Source of the DNA: Bilophila sp964369665 | Lineage (GTDB): Bacteria > Desulfobacterota > Desulfovibrionia > Desulfovibrionales > Desulfovibrionaceae | Direction of reading: 5' to 3' | Length of the DNA: 64,000 bases | NCBI GenBank assembly: GCA_964369665.1 | Contig: CAYJFS010000004.1 | Location: forward strand, 45,680 to 109,679 | In this document: piece by piece, positions 55,746-64,000 of the stretch | Position numbering within the stretch: position 1 is the first letter of the stretch | Layout: the number at the start of each line of letters is the position of its first letter | Position numbers and translations under genes: made by a program | The notes under the pieces: model-generated | The model's input: only the letters and a program-made list of their open reading frames with translations | Databases searched by the model: none | What the model was told of the DNA's origin: nothing

Positions 55746-57410
55746 ATGTTATTCTATGGTAATAGAAGAGGTGTACCTTATACCCAGAGTCAACAAAATA
55801 CTAATCAAGCTCAAAATACTATTCAAGGTAATGATACTCATAGACAGACAAATTCTATAAGAGGTTTAGGATCACGTATTCGTGCTCGATTAAGAGGTCA
55901 AAATATACCTGTTTCTGCACAAAGAAGAGATAGAAATGGTTTTTTTGACATGCGTCGGATAGTTCCAGGATTGAGAACAAGGCTCAGAATAGGGCTTTTT
56001 CTTGTACCAGGGCTTATAGCTTTAAGAATAGTAAGTTTTTTATCTTCTAGAGGTAATAAAACACATCATACACCATCACAACATCAATCAAATACAAAAT
56101 CTTCGACAGACTCTTCACAAAATAGCTCTTTAAGACCTGAACGACCTTCTGATAATGGTAGCCATGGTCATAGCAGAAACATTCATTTTCCAGGAGAGCT
56201 TACTAGTACTTTTATATACGATCCTGATGAACCAATTCATACAGATACAACAAGTATAACAAGTTTGGATAGTAATGATTCTTCAGTTTCTTCACTAACT
56301 TCAGAATCTAGTATAGATGATTCAAGTATTCAAACTTCTGATTATATGTCTGACACAGAAACATCAAGCTTAGATGAACAAAATAGTTCAAATACAGCTG
56401 TAAATATTGTTGGCAGTGATGGTTCTGGACTAGAAGGCTTTATTGAGCAACGTAATGGGTTAGTAGCTACAGCTAGAAGATTATTAGATGAACAGTGTAA
56501 TGGTAATAATACAATGGTATTAAACCCAGAAGCAGATTTAGGTGAAGGTGTTTTTTCAGTAGCAGGAACAAACCTTTTATTACAAGAAGGTATTAGCCAT
56601 CAAGCAGCAATGACATGTATCTTTTTTAAAGATGTCTTAACTTGGTTATGTGACCTACAGGCAACATATCAAAATAGACCACGTAGTCTTGAGCACTGTA
56701 CAGAGGCAGACTGTAGAACTATGAGAGATCATAGAGCTCTTTTACTGCAGGCATTGCCACAAGTTTATGGTGTAAGGCAGAGAGGTGATGGTACTATATT
56801 AGTAGTAACAGAAAACGTTAGAGCACAAACACAAGCAAATGGTGTGCATGCTCAAGCTACTAATAGCAGTGGTGTTTTTGATGTAGAACTTGGTCCAGAA
56901 GAGTATAACTTAGAAGAACTACATGCACATCATCATAGTGGTGGACTGTATAGCTCTTTACAGTTAAGGATACATTCTTTTCTAGGAAGGAATTCTACTC
57001 CTTCTTTACATAGGGTTGTTCAGCCAAATTCAACACAAAGAGTAGGTGTAGGAAGTATTTTTACATCAAGGAGAAGACAACGTCTGTCTAGGCTACTAGA
57101 AAAATTTTTAACAGCATTATCAAAAAATCAACAAACTTCAATACAACAACAAGTTTCTAGCATTCAAACAGCAGTAGCTTTATTACCTTTTGCTGGTTGG
57201 GGGATGAGATTGCGTTTTGTTTTTCCTGACCATGGAGATACATCAACAACTCCACGAGTTACCTTATCAAGTTTTGATCATACAGTTTTTGCATCAGAAA
57301 CAGATATATCTTTAGATGGTGAGATAAGTAGAGGAGCTTATGCTAGTGCTAGAAGTAATGTGATGGAAGGGCTACAGAGTGTTTTAGAAAATTTATCAAA
57401 GATAAATTAG
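55746..57410 (+). CDS. Candidate effector, diverged module plus shared C-terminal domain
   Basis: 554 residues. The N-terminus has a short, diverged form of the module: RGLGSRIRARLRGQ, then IVPGLRTRLRIGLFLVPGLIALRIVSFLSS as the basic plus hydrophobic segment (about 75-105). The middle is Ser/Thr/Asp-rich with FIYDPDEP and SDYMSDTETSS. From about 240 on it carries the C-terminal domain: ALLLQALPQVYGV, LSKNQQTSIQQQVSSIQTAVALLPFAGWGMRLRFVFPD and TPRVTLSSFDHTVFASE. AGGGTAAG lies before the start. Same inferred secretion route as its neighbours. Confidence 0.72.
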   Translation: MLFYGNRRGVPYTQSQQNTNQAQNTIQGNDTHRQTNSIRGLGSRIRARLRGQNIPVSAQRRDRNGFFDMRRIVPGLRTRLRIGLFLVPGLIALRIVSFLSSRGNKTHHTPSQHQSNTKSSTDSSQNSSLRPERPSDNGSHGHSRNIHFPGELTSTFIYDPDEPIHTDTTSITSLDSNDSSVSSLTSESSIDDSSIQTSDYMSDTETSSLDEQNSSNTAVNIVGSDGSGLEGFIEQRNGLVATARRLLDEQCNGNNTMVLNPEADLGEGVFSVAGTNLLLQEGISHQAAMTCIFFKDVLTWLCDLQATYQNRPRSLEHCTEADCRTMRDHRALLLQALPQVYGVRQRGDGTILVVTENVRAQTQANGVHAQATNSSGVFDVELGPEEYNLEELHAHHHSGGLYSSLQLRIHSFLGRNSTPSLHRVVQPNSTQRVGVGSIFTSRRRQRLSRLLEKFLTALSKNQQTSIQQQVSSIQTAVALLPFAGWGMRLRFVFPDHGDTSTTPRVTLSSFDHTVFASETDISLDGEISRGAYASARSNVMEGLQSVLENLSKIN

Positions 57411-57687
57411 TGATATTATGAGAAAATAGTAAGAGATATACAAGGTTTGTAAAAATAAAAGGATAAAATAATAAAAATAGAGAAATCTTTGGTACAAATA
57501 CTGCAAAATGATAATAAGTAGCTAAAACAAAATTGTTTGAATGTATATACAGTTAGCCATGATTTCAATGATGTGTTTTTGCTATTAAATGCTTATTAAA
57601 TGCCAAAATTGTTGTCTTTTAGAAAAGTTTTTTAGAAAATTTAATTCTAATATATTTATCATGTAATAAAGAAGATCGAGGTTTACC

Positions 57688-59625
57688 ATGCCATTACGTG
57701 GAATTTCTGGAGCAAGTAATCATAATGATATTCAAAGTACTAGTAGCCAGGGAACGACAAATAGTTCTACAAGTTCTGGAAGCTCTAGGAGTATAACATC
57801 TAGATCTTCAAATAATACTATAGATAGTAGTCGTCTTGGTGCTTCAGGTGTTAGAAGTCCTCTAAGTTCATCATCTTCATCACCATCAAAAAGTATGATG
57901 GGTAGGTTTATGGCAATGTTTAGTGGAAGCAAATCTTCTTCAAATGTTGATTCTAGTAGACTGCACCTTACACTTCGTTTGCGTGATGGAGATTTTGGTG
58001 AAAGTAGTACAGATGATGACTATAGTGATAGCTCTAGCTCAAGTTCTTCAAGTAGTAATTATTCTTCTTCAAGTAGTTCCAGTTTAAGCAACCGTTCTGC
58101 AACTCCACCACCTTTACCACCTCGACCAGTTTGGATGTCTGGAGGTGGTGATCAGTCTGAGCCTAGAAGTACATCTGTTTCAAGTACAAGATCAAATGCT
58201 TCAATCTCTACATCTAGTGAGCCTGACTATATTGATCCAAGTGAAATTCAAGGTCCTGGAAGGCTTTCATCAAGAAATACATCAAGTAGTGAATCAGAGA
58301 GTTCAGTTTCAAGCTCATCAAGTTCAGATGATTTTACAGGGTTAGGACCTGATTTTTCAAATTACTTAGAGTTTGGTCCAAATGGTGTTGTTGTTACAGA
58401 TGTAGCACCTATGCCCCAGCCAGAAAGCCATTCTGAATTAGGCCGTTCAGATAGTAATGTAAGTCTTGAAGGGCTTAGTGACGTAAGTATAGGTAGTGAT
58501 AATGTCTTTTTAGAAGATACAGATTCAGATAATAGAAGTTTAGAAAGTATATCAAGAAATGCTAGCAGTAGTTCTGATAGCAGTATAGAATCTATATATG
58601 AAGAGGTAGATATATCTTCCATTGGAGGGGCAGCTGGAGGTGAAGAAAATATCTATGAAGAAGTTAAAATAGATATGCAAGCAGTAGCCAAGGATGTTCT
58701 ATATGGTGTCCTTGGAGAGAAAGAAGTAACTAGTATTCTTAAACCAAAATTTCCAGAGCAAGTAGGTGGTAAATCAAATACAGGTTTTGTTGAGCCTTTT
58801 GGGCTTGTTGTGAAGGAACATTTAGAGGGTTCAGAAAGAGAAGTATTTAATTTATTAGGCCAATTTGGTGTGTGGCTTAATAAACCTGATCCATCACCTG
58901 AAAATGCTCCAGAAGACATACAAAAGCAATGTTCTCATGCAGAAATGAAATTTTTAGCTAATAATAAAGATACAATTCTTAATTTATTACCAATACCATT
59001 AGCAATGGAAAGTAATTTTAGTGGTAATACCGCTGTTGCTTTTCATGATGTTAATAAAGCACCAGATGGCCATGGAGGTTTTAGAAATGTTTCTCAAAAT
59101 GGTGTAGTTGATATAAAAATTGGTTCTATAGTAACTGCTCGAGGAGAGTTAGAGCTTAACTACCCAGATAGACCTCATTCATTAGCAAATGTACGGTCAA
59201 GCATAGCTTCTCGATTCCTTTCAGGTATGAGAGGAAGAAGTATTCGTGGCTTTGAAGTTGTACCAAGAAATGGTGATTTAAATAGGATTCAGCATGTAAG
59301 AAATCCTTTTGTTAGTGGTCTTGGTGCAGCAGTAAGCCATCTTACACGTGATCAAATGCTTTCTTTGGATCAACAGGTTTATAACCTTGGAGATGTTATG
59401 CAGGTAATGCCTATGTCACCTATTGGTTCAAGTGTTCGCATAGCTCTTCCAGAACCAGGTGATACACAAACCATGCCTAAAGTTATGCTGGTTGGCCTTA
59501 ACCATACTGTGCTTAAAAGCAATGTTGGTGGAGATAGTCCAGTTTCTCAGGAAAAATTTTTTAAGTACAAAGATGGATTTAATAGTGGAATGCGTGCATT
59601 TATAAATGTATTAGGGAAAAAATAG
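57688..59625 (+). CDS. Candidate effector with tandem IYEEV motifs and PPPLPPRP
   Basis: 645 residues. The first ~350 are Ser/Gly-rich and presumably disordered; no tandem module. It holds PPPLPPRP (140-147), a PxxPxR SH3-ligand pattern, EPDYIDPSE, and two sites 19 residues apart: ESIYEEV (Y304) and ENIYEEV (Y323). pYEEV/pYEEI is the classic Src-family SH2 ligand, and the ESIYEEI site of Anaplasma AnkA is similar. The C-terminal domain (about 335-645) matches the family: LLPIPLAM, LDQQVYNLGDVMQVMPMSPIGSSVRIALPEPGD and MPKVMLVGLNHTVLKS. GAGG precedes the ATG. Host phosphorylation is inferred. Confidence 0.75.
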   Translation: MPLRGISGASNHNDIQSTSSQGTTNSSTSSGSSRSITSRSSNNTIDSSRLGASGVRSPLSSSSSSPSKSMMGRFMAMFSGSKSSSNVDSSRLHLTLRLRDGDFGESSTDDDYSDSSSSSSSSSNYSSSSSSSLSNRSATPPPLPPRPVWMSGGGDQSEPRSTSVSSTRSNASISTSSEPDYIDPSEIQGPGRLSSRNTSSSESESSVSSSSSSDDFTGLGPDFSNYLEFGPNGVVVTDVAPMPQPESHSELGRSDSNVSLEGLSDVSIGSDNVFLEDTDSDNRSLESISRNASSSSDSSIESIYEEVDISSIGGAAGGEENIYEEVKIDMQAVAKDVLYGVLGEKEVTSILKPKFPEQVGGKSNTGFVEPFGLVVKEHLEGSEREVFNLLGQFGVWLNKPDPSPENAPEDIQKQCSHAEMKFLANNKDTILNLLPIPLAMESNFSGNTAVAFHDVNKAPDGHGGFRNVSQNGVVDIKIGSIVTARGELELNYPDRPHSLANVRSSIASRFLSGMRGRSIRGFEVVPRNGDLNRIQHVRNPFVSGLGAAVSHLTRDQMLSLDQQVYNLGDVMQVMPMSPIGSSVRIALPEPGDTQTMPKVMLVGLNHTVLKSNVGGDSPVSQEKFFKYKDGFNSGMRAFINVLGKK

Positions 59626-59931
59626 TCATATATATTTACTAAAAATATAAAATAATATTTTAATCTTTATAAGTGTCAAAATTATCTACTATTATGATAT
59701 AATACATAGTAAATATTCTTTATTAACATAATAAAATCAATGTATAATATATAAATAGATATTTAATGTATTAAATATACACTTAATATAAACTATAAAT
59801 ATATAACAATATCTATATAGAATTATACCTACAGGCTTAATTATTGCATATATAGTTGTTTGTTAAGAGTTCAATTGAACCTACATCTATTATTTTATTT
59901 ATATTTTATATTAACTACAGAGGGTATACAT
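59626..59931. other. Very A+T-rich gap before the second chaperone
   Basis: Nearly pure A/T with ATATA runs; no gene or clear terminator. It probably holds the promoter of the 59932-63261 pair. Confidence 0.35.
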
Positions 59932-60405
59932 ATGTTATCAACAGATTTTATTGAAGAGTTAGGACATGCACTTGATATCCAAGGTCTTTCATTCAATGAA
60001 GACTTGCTTTGTTTTCTTTCAGCTAATGGTGGAAATCTTGATGTAACTATTGAGACAGATGAAAATCATGAACAATTATATGTTTGTGCACATTTAGGTA
60101 CAATGCCTGATGATGACAATGCAGCTGCAGCAGTAGCACTTCTTTTTGCACAAGCTAATGGTGTTCTTGCAGCACTCAATAAGGGTGCTCTTGTTCTTGA
60201 TTATAATGGTCAAGGACTTATGCTTGTAAAGCTTTATGTATTAAGAACTTGGGGACCTGAAGAATGTATGACCTCTATTTTACAACTTATTACAGATGCT
60301 ATTGATTGGAAAGAGCGCCTTCAGTTACCAGACTTTGGTCTTGGTGGGATGGATATGGCTTCTGGAGTAGAAGCTTCAGGTCCAGATAGCTTTCTTAGAG
60401 TATAA
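59932..60405 (+). CDS. CesT-like type III secretion chaperone, second copy
   Basis: 157 residues; close paralog of the protein at 51593. Shared core LGTMPDDDNAAAAVALLFAQAN, strand ALVLDYNGQGLMLVKLYVL and helix CMTSILQLITDAIDWKERLQLPDFG. The start at 59932 (MLSTDFIEEL) is preceded by AGAGGG; the longer frame from 59860 adds a hydrophobic lead absent from the paralog. The 926-residue gene follows 75 bases later and is the likely client. Confidence 0.78.
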   Translation: MLSTDFIEELGHALDIQGLSFNEDLLCFLSANGGNLDVTIETDENHEQLYVCAHLGTMPDDDNAAAAVALLFAQANGVLAALNKGALVLDYNGQGLMLVKLYVLRTWGPEECMTSILQLITDAIDWKERLQLPDFGLGGMDMASGVEASGPDSFLRV

Positions 60406-60480
60406 TTATTTTTATTATCTATGTATTGAATAGATTTATATGTATTTTTTTATATATCTTCTACTATGGGGTGATGTGTT

Positions 60481-63261
60481 ATGGTTAAAGTAGCTGGTGG
60501 CAGTTCAATGGTACAAAACCTTATGTCTATGTTTGGTGGTGGTAAATCTTCTGCTAAATTAGGTGCAAGTAAAGCCTCAGAGGCTTTAGCTGATGGTTTA
60601 AAGGCTGGTGGTGTTGCATCAAGAAAACCTTCTACTGGTGTAGATCAAACTAAACGTATACCTACAGCATATAGAACTTCTGGAACCGTACCAATATCTC
60701 AAGCAATAGGAAATAAAGTTAAGGGGCTTTTGGCCCAGTCACATACATCATCAAATAGTGCTACAAGTTCTTCTGCTGCACGTGCTTCTTCAAGCAGCAG
60801 TTCAACAAGCTTTGCTGGTAATCGTACAGATTTACCTCTTGGTGGAGGAGGAGGTGGATCTGGTGGTGGAGGCATTACTGGCTTAAATCTTACTGGTCGT
60901 CTTAGTCAGTTTGCACCAGGAACATCAACGTCTAGTTCTAGTGCTGTATCTGGTGGTTCAAGTAGTAGTTCTAGCATTTCTAGTGGAAGTTCAAGTAGCA
61001 GCAGTGTAAGTGGTCAATCTGGTAGTTCTGGTGGTTCTGGTGGTGTCTCTGGCCATGAATATGGAAGCAATGTAAGAAACCTTAGGGGAATGTTTGAGAG
61101 TGGAGCAGCAAATAATGCTACTGGAGCACCTTCAGGTGGTGGTGCTGATGATGCTGCAGGTGTAATTAGAGGTGGAACTGTTGAAGGTGCTCGAGGTACT
61201 ATAGGTGGGATATTTGATAGATCTTCTGATTCAGGTGGAGTTCAAGGAGGAAGAATTAGTCCCAGTAGTGAAACAGGTGGTGGTGTTTCCAATAGTCCAA
61301 GAGAAGCTGCAAGACATACACCTGAAGGCATAGTTCAACAGCGTGCAGGTGCTTTTGGAGGCATTAGTGGTTCTGGAGATGGTGTTGATGCTGCTAGTAA
61401 TACTGATAGTTCAAGCTCAAGTTCTTCTAGTTCTGCTGATAATGTAGATGATATACGTGGTCCTGGAGCTGGAGGTGGAACTTCAGCAAGCCCTGGAGCT
61501 AGGGCTGCTCGTTTAGCTACACAACATGTTGATGTTCTAGGTACTACAGGACTTTTTGAAGGTGGTGCATTAGCAAATCAAGCTGTTGACTCACCAGGTA
61601 GAAGAGATGCTCAAGAAGCAACACAAGGTGTTAATGTTGCTGGACTCCGTGGCATGTTTGAGTCTGATACAACAGATGGATCTACAGGTACATCTGGACC
61701 AGTTGCTGTTTCTGCTCTTATAGAGAAAGCCAGAGCACATGAAGCTGCAGCAAGTAGTCCTCTTGCTGAACCACAGACTTCATCTGTAGACACTAGTGCT
61801 ACAACATCTAGTGGTGTTAACTCTTCTTCATCAACAGATGATGGACCTATTTTAAGTTCTGCTAACTTTGTTGATGGTCCTTTTTTTAATGATAGTTCTA
61901 CTATGGCTGGTGGTGTAGATGCTGCTTCAGGAACAGATGCAAGTTCATCAGGTATTGGTTCTGATAGTGTAGATGGTTCTACAGCTACTTCATCAAGTTC
62001 AGCTGCTGGCTTTGATGCTGTTGATGGTACTCAATCTTCATCATCTTCAAGTGGTGTAAATACAGATCCTTATGCTGATGGCCCATATGGTCCAGGTACA
62101 GAAGATCCATCAGGTCTTAGTAGGGAAGGACTTAGAATGCTTGCTGATGATGTATTAGGTGCCATGGAAAGTGGTGATCAAGTTGATGGACTTCGTTTTG
62201 AAGATCAGGCTGGTGGCCATTCAAGCAACACTGGGACTGTAGATGGTACAAATTTAGCTGTGCAAACAGGACTTGATGAGCCTACTACAGGTTTGTATAC
62301 AATGCTTAATGATATGGGTACATGGATGAGTGATCCTAGTGCTTCAGAAGATAATGCTCCTGAACCTTTAAGAGGTGGTGATCCAACTGTATTAAGAGGT
62401 ATTTTAGGTAATAGAGCTGCAACAGCAAGTGTTTTACCTATCCCTCTTGGACAAAGAGGTGATGCTGTTATTATAGAGAATCCTAACCCAGGTCCAAGAA
62501 CAACAAAAATTCCGTTTAGAGTTGTTTTTGGTAATACAGAAATTAATAAAGACTTTGGTCCTAGAGGTTCTAAAGATGATGGGCAAGGAGGTGAAGGTGG
62601 TGGTGGTGTAAATCCTAATAAAGGCGTGCGTAAATGGTTATCTCGTTTTGCATTGCCTATGGGTAATAATGGAGGTGTTGCAGGTGTTGGTACAGGTGGT
62701 GGTGGAAATACCACTGTAGTCCGTGGAGGTGGAGGTACTATCTATACAGATGATTTAAGTAGTGTTGGTGGTAACTCTACAATTATTACTGGCGGTGGAG
62801 GAGGTGGAGGTGTTAATTTTATACATAGTGTAGGTGGTGGACAAGGGAATAGGCTAATGATAGCTGGTGGCACTGGAACAAGCCCTCTTATTTTATTTGC
62901 AGATGGGTTAACTAACCTTAACCGTGAACAACTTGTACACCTACATGGACAGCTTGGTGCTTTAATGTCTACAGTAGAAATTTTACCTATTGCCATGCTT
63001 GGGGCTGAGTTACAAATTACTATGCCTGGACCAGGTGAAGATGGAATGCCAAGAGCACTTTTAGCAGATGTTGGTACTGTTGTTGATGAATCCACAGCAA
63101 GTAAAGAAGATATAGACAGAATGAGAAATGATATGACCTCAGGCATTCAGCAACTTGCAAACCAGGTTTCTGTGGCACTTAATGGTGGTGGTAGTTTAGA
63201 TTCTTTATCAATAGGTGATGGTGGTGAAGGTCCATCACAAAGAGCAGAATCTAGTGTTTAA
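60481..63261 (+). CDS. Large Gly/Ser-rich candidate effector with shared C-terminal domain
   Basis: 926 residues. About 1-530 are Gly/Ser/Ala-rich with degenerate repeats of a block ending LRGMFES or GTTGLFEGG (LRGMFESGAAN near 200, TTGLFEGGAL near 360, LRGMFESDTT near 395). About 535-926 is the family C-terminal domain: LADDVLGAMES, MGTWMSDPSASEDNAPEPL, SVLPIPLGQRG, then a poly-Gly insert, and LHGQLGALMSTVEILPIAMLGAELQITMPGPGEDGMPRALLAD. The start MVKVAGGSSM follows GGGGTGATG. No Sec signal. NTDPYADGPYGPGTED holds two tyrosines. Function unknown; pairs with the chaperone just upstream. Confidence 0.75.
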   Translation: MVKVAGGSSMVQNLMSMFGGGKSSAKLGASKASEALADGLKAGGVASRKPSTGVDQTKRIPTAYRTSGTVPISQAIGNKVKGLLAQSHTSSNSATSSSAARASSSSSSTSFAGNRTDLPLGGGGGGSGGGGITGLNLTGRLSQFAPGTSTSSSSAVSGGSSSSSSISSGSSSSSSVSGQSGSSGGSGGVSGHEYGSNVRNLRGMFESGAANNATGAPSGGGADDAAGVIRGGTVEGARGTIGGIFDRSSDSGGVQGGRISPSSETGGGVSNSPREAARHTPEGIVQQRAGAFGGISGSGDGVDAASNTDSSSSSSSSSADNVDDIRGPGAGGGTSASPGARAARLATQHVDVLGTTGLFEGGALANQAVDSPGRRDAQEATQGVNVAGLRGMFESDTTDGSTGTSGPVAVSALIEKARAHEAAASSPLAEPQTSSVDTSATTSSGVNSSSSTDDGPILSSANFVDGPFFNDSSTMAGGVDAASGTDASSSGIGSDSVDGSTATSSSSAAGFDAVDGTQSSSSSSGVNTDPYADGPYGPGTEDPSGLSREGLRMLADDVLGAMESGDQVDGLRFEDQAGGHSSNTGTVDGTNLAVQTGLDEPTTGLYTMLNDMGTWMSDPSASEDNAPEPLRGGDPTVLRGILGNRAATASVLPIPLGQRGDAVIIENPNPGPRTTKIPFRVVFGNTEINKDFGPRGSKDDGQGGEGGGGVNPNKGVRKWLSRFALPMGNNGGVAGVGTGGGGNTTVVRGGGGTIYTDDLSSVGGNSTIITGGGGGGGVNFIHSVGGGQGNRLMIAGGTGTSPLILFADGLTNLNREQLVHLHGQLGALMSTVEILPIAMLGAELQITMPGPGEDGMPRALLADVGTVVDESTASKEDIDRMRNDMTSGIQQLANQVSVALNGGGSLDSLSIGDGGEGPSQRAESSV

Positions 63262-63649
63262 GATAGGCTTGTATTATTAAATTAAAATATATTTTGATTA
63301 CTATATGTTTTGTTTGATTGATAAGTACTATACTTTCTGAAAAAACATATTGGAAAGTGTATACTCTTTTAATTTAATATATTATTAGATTATGTTTGCT
63401 ATAATGATCCATTAGTATATTAAGTAGAATATATATTCTATATTTTCTGTAATAGACTGTTTTTTGTTTTATAAAATTTGTATAATGAACAATATACTAA
63501 AGATGTATACTACTTAATAATATCACCTATAGAATTATCTAAAGAAAATATAGAGTTTTTTAAAATAAAGTATAACTTATTGATTTTTGGATATAAAAGG
63601 ATTTTTTAAGACTAGCTTCTCAAGAAAGATAATAGATATATAGAATAGT
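63262..63649. other. A+T-rich gap after the effector locus
   Basis: No gene seen between the 926-residue gene and the terminator at 63650. Short open frames are of random composition. Confidence 0.35.
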
Positions 63650-63683
63650 AAAGTATGGAAATATATACTTCCATACTTTTTTT
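63650..63683 (+). terminator. Rho-independent terminator downstream of the effector locus
   Basis: AAAGTATGGAA pairs with TTCCATACTTT around an eight-base loop and is followed by a run of T. Confidence 0.8.
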
Positions 63684-63868
63684 ATATTAGAATTTTAGAA
63701 GAAACATGAAGAAGTTAGATGTAGTATAAGTATAGTCTAAGAGAAAGATATATGTAACAATAAATAATATATAAATATAAGAGATTGTTTGTCTAATACA
63801 TAAGTGATGTTTTTCATAATAAGAAGTAGAGATTGTATATATTAATATTTTTTAAATAATGAATGAGT

Positions 63869-64000
63869 TTATCCTAAAGTATTTTTCATGACTTCTTGCA
63901 AAACTTGTTGTTCAAGGTTGGTGTTGTCAGAAATGTCAGATTGAATAATAAAACTTACATGATCTATTTGTTCATCAATTTTCCTATCATCATCATCATC
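63869..64000 (-). CDS. C-terminal end of an unknown minus-strand gene (partial)
   Basis: An open frame runs from the window edge to a stop at 63869-63871. The 43 visible residues begin with five aspartates, then RKIDEQIDHVSFIIQSD, and end LQEVMKNTLG. No family recognised. Its 5' part lies outside the window. The Asp run comes from a GAT repeat at the window edge. Confidence 0.55.
   Translation of the reverse strand, partial: DDDDDRKIDEQIDHVSFIIQSDISDNTNLEQQVLQEVMKNTLG

Noticed and set aside
57688..59625. Exact EPIYA motif of the CagA type
   Set aside because: EPIYA itself is absent; the tyrosine sites are of the IYEEV type, so I do not call this a CagA-like protein.
62205..62714. Pro-rich 169-residue minus-strand open frame
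   Set aside because: It is the antisense shadow of the Gly-rich region of the 926-residue gene; GGT/GGA repeats read as proline codons on the other strand.
51593..63261. Collagen-like or adhesin reading of the Gly-rich proteins
   Set aside because: There are no Gly-X-Y triplets, no signal peptide and no anchor; the adjacent chaperone genes fit secretion substrates better.
63985..64000. GAT/ATC trinucleotide microsatellite
   Set aside because: It is the Asp run at the edge of a coding frame, too short here to claim as a variable repeat.
1..64000. CRISPR arrays, prophage or insertion sequences
   Set aside because: No regularly spaced repeats, integrase, phage structural genes or transposase were recognised in the window.

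Overview
The window is very A+T-rich and carries a Desulfovibrionaceae-type housekeeping gene set beside secreted-protein genes with eukaryote-like short motifs, decayed genes and homopolymer frameshifts. This fits a host-restricted, obligately intracellular delta-proteobacterium. My best guess from gene content is Lawsonia intracellularis, inferred without any database search.

Layout. 1-10.8 kb: end of ruvB, thyX, dnaA, prfA, rpmE, tlyA, sodC and a nrdA-nrdB operon, mostly separated by clear hairpin terminators. 10.9-15 kb: a surface autotransporter split by a frameshift in a G tract, then an exported M15-type peptidase whose signal peptide is out of frame across a T9 tract. 15-38.7 kb: mainly minus-strand housekeeping genes, including tRNA-Arg, holB, a 1009-residue conserved membrane protein, an RRM protein, plsC-like, rarA, rsmE, ubiE, a dicarboxylate symporter, rfaE2-like, trpS, an M50 protease, tyrS, ogt, ispG, a large PEP-synthase-like protein, birA, fliM and ald.

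39-44.7 kb: two paralogous proteins of unknown function. One has a CesT-type type III secretion chaperone gene downstream. Between the paralogs lies a decaying arsenic-resistance module: a broken thioredoxin-like gene, an intact ACR3 pump gene and a broken arsC. 45-50.5 kb: lptD (with an internal tandem repeat), alr, a Fur-family remnant, a DUF4911-like gene, a family 9 glycosyltransferase and tRNA-Ser.

51.3-63.3 kb is the most interesting part. Two paralogous CesT-like chaperones and six large low-complexity proteins all lie on the plus strand. Three of the large proteins begin with the same roughly 130-residue module in tandem; a fourth has a diverged version. Four of the six share a C-terminal domain I do not recognise. 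Their variable middles and tails hold motifs resembling host SH2 and SH3 ligands: two IYEEV sites, YMEM/YMTM/YMSP sites, and PPPKPPR and PPPLPPRP. I read this as a lineage-specific type III effector-chaperone locus whose products could be tyrosine-phosphorylated in the host cell. Secretion and phosphorylation are inferences. The window ends inside a minus-strand gene with an Asp run.
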